A DNA stretch of 8,878 nucleotides. It comes from Candidatus Rokuibacteriota bacterium. Its GTDB lineage: Bacteria > Methylomirabilota > Methylomirabilia > Rokubacteriales > CSP1-6. The position numbers and the translations under genes were made by a program. A model generated the notes under the pieces. It was not told where the DNA came from. It searched no databases and saw nothing but the letters and a program-made list of their open reading frames with translations. Of the stretch, positions 5,649 to 8,878 are shown piece after piece (position 1 is the stretch's first letter; each line of letters begins with the position of its first letter). The stretch lies in the NCBI GenBank assembly GCA_003220195.1, contig QHRT01000030.1, positions 1-8,878 of the forward strand, given 5' to 3'.

Positions 5649-5675
5649 GCAGTGGGAGAGGCCGAGCGTTGGCGC

Positions 5676-7268
5676 TCATAGCGGATCGAGCGGGAAGATC
5701 GGACGCCGCACGCGCGTGAACGCGAATCGCGCGAGGTTCGACGACGAGAGGCCGGGCGCGTCGACCTCGAGAATCGTGTGCGCGAGCGGCTCGAACGCGG
5801 CGCGATAGTGGATCGTCGACTTCACGACGACGATCTTCTCGCCGGTGGGATCGATCCCGACGACGCGGAGCATCTCGGGATCGAGCGTCTGCCACCGGAG
5901 CGAGATCAGGATGATCTTGACGTCGTCGACGTCGAGCACGGCCGTCACGCCGAGGCGGCCCTCGAGCCCCCGGAGCATGGGCCCCTTGTGGAGGAAGCGC
6001 CCGTCCGAGAGCGTCCGGACGCGCCCCGTCACCCGGACGGGTGCGCCGTGACGATCGTCGATCTTGCCGCCGACGTCGAGCGTGACCCGCGCCCCGACGC
6101 CGGCACGAGCGCACGCGGCCGCCGCCTCGGGATCCCAGAGGCAGGCGACCGTCGCCCCGCGGGCGCCCACGCGCAGGAGCTCGCGGAGGATCTCGGTGCC
6201 GTCACCGGCTGCGCCGCCGCCGGTGTTGTCGGCCATGTCGGCGAGGATCACGGGACGGCCGTCGATCGCGATGGCTTGCGCGACCGCGTCGGCGACCGGG
6301 AGAGCCGTGTGCACGAATTCCTGCCGATGTTCCCACGCGACCGCGCCGAGCTCGTCGGCGAGACGATCGGCGAGGGCCCGATCGCCGTCGGTGACGACGT
6401 AGACGCTGAGGCCGGCGTCGCGGATGTCCGCCAGCGGAAACCCGGCGAAGATCGAAATCGAGATCACGCGAGGGATCCGCTCCATCTCGGCGGCGCGGTC
6501 GTAGAGCCGCCGCATGGGGCCGCGTGCCGTGCCCTGACGGCCGAGCGGCGGCAGGAGCCGCGTCTGACGAAACGCCACCGTCGGCGACAGGCGGCGACTG
6601 GCGACGTCGATCAGACGCTCGGTCGCCTCTCGACCCCGCTCCGCCATGTCGACGTGCGGATAGGTCTTGTAGCCGTGCAGCAGCGTGGCCGACCGCGCCA
6701 TCGTTTCCGTCACGTTGGCGTGGAAGTCGAGCGTCACGGCGATGGGCACCGTGTCACCGACCGTGGCGCGCACGGCGGCGAGCAGATCGCCTTCGCCGTC
6801 TTCGGAATTCACGGTTCCGTCCTCGGAACCCTCGGTTCCGTCCTCGGAACCCTCGGTTCCGTCCTCGGAACCCTCGGTTCCGTCCTCGGAACCCTCGGTT
6901 CCGTCCTCGGAACCCTCGGTTCCGTCCTCGGAACCCTCCGGAACCATCGCGCCGTGGAGATCCAGGAGCACGCCGTCGAGCAGTCCCGCGGCACGCAGGT
7001 CCGCGAGGAGACGCTCCGTGACGTCGCGATAGACGTCCTTGGTCACGCGCCCGGCGGGTGACGCCGCGGCCGCGATCGAGGGGGCGAGTGTCACGCCGCG
7101 CGCGGCCGCGGTGTCGATCATCCCGCCCAGGCAGGTTCCAGTTCCGCGATAGGTCTCGAGGATCTCGCCGCCGTACCGCAGATCCCGCGCCTCGAACTGA
7201 CGGCGGTCGGTCGGGATCGTGCTGAAGGTGTTCGTCTCGTGGGAGAACATCGCGACGAAGAACCGCAT
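5676..7268 (-). CDS. M81 family metallopeptidase (MlrC/microcystinase C-like) with a tandem-repeat insertion
   Basis: A 530-residue zinc hydrolase-like protein of the MlrC type, in which the founding member cleaves a linear peptide product of microcystin. The N-terminal domain starts FSHETNTFS (residues 8-16), then LHGAMVPEG with His105, TLDFHANVTE (Asp181, His183) and KTYPHVDMAERG (His205). The D-x-H and the later His match the ligands I recall for MlrC. The C-terminal domain holds ILADMADNTGGGAAGDGTEIL and DVGGKIDDRHGAPVRVTGRV. Between His105 and the next conserved block are six identical EGSEDGT units (residues 111-152) plus a degenerate VNSEDG; without them the length is about 488, normal for the family. 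ATG 7268 has a GAGGA site about 10 bases upstream. No signal peptide is seen, so it is likely cytosolic. It is divergent from a family 5 binding protein, which suggests it processes imported peptides or amides. The true substrate is unknown. Confidence 0.92.
   Translation of the reverse strand: MRFFVAMFSHETNTFSTIPTDRRQFEARDLRYGGEILETYRGTGTCLGGMIDTAAARGVTLAPSIAAAASPAGRVTKDVYRDVTERLLADLRAAGLLDGVLLDLHGAMVPEGSEDGTEGSEDGTEGSEDGTEGSEDGTEGSEDGTEGSEDGTVNSEDGEGDLLAAVRATVGDTVPIAVTLDFHANVTETMARSATLLHGYKTYPHVDMAERGREATERLIDVASRRLSPTVAFRQTRLLPPLGRQGTARGPMRRLYDRAAEMERIPRVISISIFAGFPLADIRDAGLSVYVVTDGDRALADRLADELGAVAWEHRQEFVHTALPVADAVAQAIAIDGRPVILADMADNTGGGAAGDGTEILRELLRVGARGATVACLWDPEAAAACARAGVGARVTLDVGGKIDDRHGAPVRVTGRVRTLSDGRFLHKGPMLRGLEGRLGVTAVLDVDDVKIILISLRWQTLDPEMLRVVGIDPTGEKIVVVKSTIHYRAAFEPLAHTILEVDAPGLSSSNLARFAFTRVRRPIFPLDPL
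6813..6938. repeat. Six identical 21-bp tandem units, each a 7-bp hairpin, inside the M81 gene
   Basis: Six perfect copies of a 21-bp unit follow head to tail. Each unit consists of the arm GGTTCCG, the loop TCCT, the arm CGGAACC and the spacer CTC. Because GGAACC and the next GGTTCC are also complementary across the CTC spacer, the whole array can fold in two registers. A degenerate partial unit lies on the left (about 6798-6812) and a partial CGGAACC on the right (6939-6945). The unit keeps the reading frame and encodes EGSEDGT on the - strand. The perfect identity indicates recent expansion, so copy number probably varies between strains. Confidence 0.97.
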
Positions 7269-7330
7269 CGTGTGGCTTTCCTCGGCATCGCGCCCGGTTC
7301 AGCGGCCGTGGCTTCCGGAATCGTTACAGC

Positions 7331-7350
7331 CGGGAGTCTAATGGCTCCCG
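7331..7350. promoter_or_regulatory. Inverted repeat in the divergent M81/binding-protein region, possible operator
   Basis: CGGGAG (7331-7336) and CTCCCG (7345-7350) form a perfect 6-bp inverted repeat with an 8-base centre. It overlaps the predicted -10 box of the metallopeptidase promoter (7335-7340) and part of its spacer, where a bound repressor would block transcription. It is about 52 bp upstream of the -10 of the divergent gene. No regulator gene is present in the window. Confidence 0.4.
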
Positions 7351-7363
7351 CGATAGGTTTCAA
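7335..7363 (-). promoter_or_regulatory. Predicted sigma70-type promoter of the M81 gene
   Basis: On the - strand, TTGAAA (7363-7358, five of six matches to TTGACA) is followed by a 17-bp spacer and TAGACT (7340-7335, four of six matches to TATAAT). Transcription would begin near 7328, leaving a leader of about 60 bases before ATG 7268. It is the best hexamer pair I find in the window and stands in a locally AT-richer stretch. Confidence 0.5.
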
Positions 7364-7401
7364 CGACGAGCACACCGCTCGCGGAACGCCGCGATCCCGG
7401 A

Positions 7402-7410
7402 TGCTACAAT
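7402..7410 (+). promoter_or_regulatory. Extended -10 element for the binding-protein gene
   Basis: TGCTACAAT is an extended -10 (TG, one base, then TACAAT with five of six matches to TATAAT). No good -35 lies 16-18 bp upstream, which extended -10 promoters can tolerate. The start of transcription would be near 7417, giving a leader of about 36 bases that contains the strong ribosome-binding site at 7439-7446. Confidence 0.45.
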
Positions 7411-7452
7411 CCGCGCGAATTTCACGAAGACTCCTCCTGGAGGTGACGCGTG

Positions 7453-8878
7453 ATGGCGCGAACGATCCTCACCATCCTGCTCGCGCTCGTCTTCGGCTCG
7501 CTTGGAGCCAGCGGCGTGATCGCGGAGGCGCCGTCCACGCTCACCGTGCAGGTCTCGACCGAGCCGCCCGGGCTCGATCTCACCGCGACCCCCGCGTCCG
7601 CGACGGCGGGCGTCGTGCTCTACAACGTCCAGGAGTGCCTGGTCAAGATCGATCGCCACGGCAAGATCGTCCCGTGGCTCGCCGAGCGCTGGCACACCTC
7701 GGACAACCGCAACTACACCTTCTTCTTGAAGAGGGGCGTCCGCTTCCACAATGGCCGCGAGCTGAAGGCCCGGGACGTCAAGTTCGCGATCGAGCGGGCG
7801 ATGAACCCGGAGACCAGACATCCCTATCCGAAGTACTACGAAGCGATCGGCGACATCATCGTCAAGGACGAGTACACGATCACGTTCTCGCTGAAGACGC
7901 TGAACGCGAATTTCCTCCTGAACCTCGCGCGCCAGGGCTCCGTGATTTATCCGGCGGAAGCGGTCGATACGCTGAAGGCTCTCCCGATCGGCACCGGCCC
8001 CTACAAGATGGGCGAGTGGGTGCGCGGCGACCACATCACGCTCCACCGCAATCCCGACTACCACGTGAAGGGCCTGCCGAAGCTCGATCGCGTGACCTAC
8101 CGGTTCATCACCGATCCGAACGCCGCGCTCGCCGCGCTCAAGGCCGGTGACGTCGACACGTCGCTCTTCGGCCTCGGACCCGAGCACGTCGCCGAGCTCG
8201 GAAAAGATCCGCGGTTCACCGTCATCGTCGGCGACACGACGAACGACGTGGTCCTGGCGATGAACAACTTGCGGAAGCCGTACACCGACGTCCGTGTCCG
8301 CCGCGCGATGACCCACGGGATCAACCGTCCGGAGGTGCCGTTGAACCCGTACTACGTCGACCTGTCCGGCGCGATGCCGTACGACCCGGCGAAGGCGAAG
8401 AAGCTCCTCGCGGAGGCCGGCTATCCCCACGGCTTCGACGCGGTGCTGCGCGTGTCACCTCAGTACAACTACACCGTGCGCAGTGGCGAGATCATCGCGA
8501 GCCACCTCGGCAAGATCGGCATCCGCGTGAAGATCGAGCAGGTCGAGTGGGGCCAGTGGCTCTCGCGGGTGTGGAAGGAGGCCGACTATGATCTGACGAT
8601 CATCGGGCACGCCGAGGCGTGGGACATCGCCAACTACGCGAACCCGAAATACTACTTCCGCTACGACAGTCCGACGTTCCAGGAGCTCTTCAAGAAGTCC
8701 GAGGTCACGCTGGACGACCGGGCGCGCCGCGATCTGTACGTGCAGATGCAGAAGCTGCTCGTGGAAGACGCGCCCGCGGTCTGGCTCTTCATGCACCCGC
8801 GGCTCGCGGTGGCCAAGAAGGGCGTGCAGGGGTTGTGGAAGGACCTTCCGATTCCGGCGGCCGATCTCTCCGAGGTGT
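7453..8878 (+). CDS. ABC transporter substrate-binding protein, family 5 (peptide/nickel/opine type), 3' truncated
   Basis: 475 residues are visible and the frame is still open at the window edge; by comparison with the family only about 5-10 residues are missing. ATG 7453 follows a near-perfect GGAGGTGA (7439-7446) by 6 bases and is preferred over GTG 7450. Residues 1-24 form a signal peptide with a hydrophobic core (ILTILLALVFGSLGASGV) and a likely cleavage after VIA, so the mature protein is periplasmic or exported. Family 5 marks are VLYNVQECLVKID, WLAERWHTSDNRNYTFFLKRGVRFHNGRELKARDVKFAI split over about residues 76-115, IGTGPYKMGEW, and YDPAKAKKLLAEAGYP. It would deliver peptides or similar solutes to a membrane permease encoded beyond the window. 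Between INRPEV (ends residue 295) and PLNPYYVDLSG the usual 15-20 residue segment with the G-x-G-x-P-I-G-S-H-like loop is missing. The gene diverges from an MlrC-like hydrolase, a sensible uptake-plus-cleavage pair. Confidence 0.93.
   Translation, partial: MARTILTILLALVFGSLGASGVIAEAPSTLTVQVSTEPPGLDLTATPASATAGVVLYNVQECLVKIDRHGKIVPWLAERWHTSDNRNYTFFLKRGVRFHNGRELKARDVKFAIERAMNPETRHPYPKYYEAIGDIIVKDEYTITFSLKTLNANFLLNLARQGSVIYPAEAVDTLKALPIGTGPYKMGEWVRGDHITLHRNPDYHVKGLPKLDRVTYRFITDPNAALAALKAGDVDTSLFGLGPEHVAELGKDPRFTVIVGDTTNDVVLAMNNLRKPYTDVRVRRAMTHGINRPEVPLNPYYVDLSGAMPYDPAKAKKLLAEAGYPHGFDAVLRVSPQYNYTVRSGEIIASHLGKIGIRVKIEQVEWGQWLSRVWKEADYDLTIIGHAEAWDIANYANPKYYFRYDSPTFQELFKKSEVTLDDRARRDLYVQMQKLLVEDAPAVWLFMHPRLAVAKKGVQGLWKDLPIPAADLSEV

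Noticed and set aside
4271..5719. 482-codon + strand open frame across the HAD and DUF1054 genes
   Set aside because: It runs antisense to two conserved genes with well-placed motifs, and its own translation is Arg-rich with no recognisable domain.
6813..6938. Possible CRISPR or REP-type intergenic element
   Set aside because: The 21-bp units have no spacers, stay in frame and lie inside a conserved coding sequence.
5778..7061. 427-codon + strand open frame opposite the M81 gene, containing a (LGTLGSV)-type repeat
   Set aside because: The repeat is just the other-strand reading of the 21-bp array, and the rest is low-information antisense of a conserved enzyme.
7360..8430. Long - strand open frame (356 codons) opposite the binding protein
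   Set aside because: It is the antisense shadow of a strongly recognisable family 5 binding-protein gene. Its translation is Arg/Asp/Val-rich with no family pattern; such shadows are common in GC-rich DNA.

Overview
This is a GC-rich bacterial chromosomal window with tightly packed genes and no sign of plasmid, phage or insertion-sequence functions. The gene mix is a diverged S21 protein, an M81/MlrC-type metallopeptidase beside a family 5 solute-binding protein, a UGSC-neighbour-type protein with RidA, and a DUF1054 protein. From memory it suggests an uncultivated soil or subsurface lineage such as Rokubacteria/Methylomirabilota, with deltaproteobacteria-like groups as the alternative. That placement is inference; no marker here settles it.

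Layout. The left edge carries the 3' part of a protein of unknown function (ends 821, + strand), overlapping by 4 bp a complete RidA-family gene (818-1216). From 1272 to 7268 every gene is on the - strand. In transcription order these are: an M81 metallopeptidase (7268-5676), a DUF1054/YktB-like protein (5605-4976), a HAD phosphatase or phosphomutase (4942-4187), a protein with a ParB-like N-terminal domain (4181-3276), a short-chain dehydrogenase (3271-2582), a single-RRM RNA-binding protein (2427-2122), ribosomal protein S21 (2081-1875), a small SH3/KOW-like protein (1875-1648) and a possible small membrane protein (1508-1272). The right edge is a family 5 ABC-transporter binding protein on the + strand (7453 to the window end), read divergently from the metallopeptidase.

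Function. Two themes are visible. The right half looks like peptide or amide handling: a secreted oligopeptide/nickel-type binding protein and an MlrC-like hydrolase share a 184-bp divergent control region. That region holds a good -35/-10 pair for the metallopeptidase, overlapped by a short inverted repeat. The left part of the - strand block (RRM, S21, KOW-like) looks like an RNA/translation cluster, with S21 and the next gene joined by a stop-start overlap. DUF1054, HAD, ParB-like and SDR form a compact run with 4-5 bp gaps at the last two junctions; their shared purpose is not evident.

The most unusual structures are two in-frame tandem repeats. Six identical 21-bp units in the metallopeptidase insert an acidic 7-residue repeat just after a putative active-site His, and each unit is itself a 7-bp hairpin. 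A 30-bp repeat (2.4 copies) lies between DUF1054 and the HAD core; those two genes are in the same reading frame, separated by a single TGA. The binding protein also appears to lack about 15-20 residues that the family normally has near residue 295. I see no clear new defence or mobile system. Most genes belong to known families.
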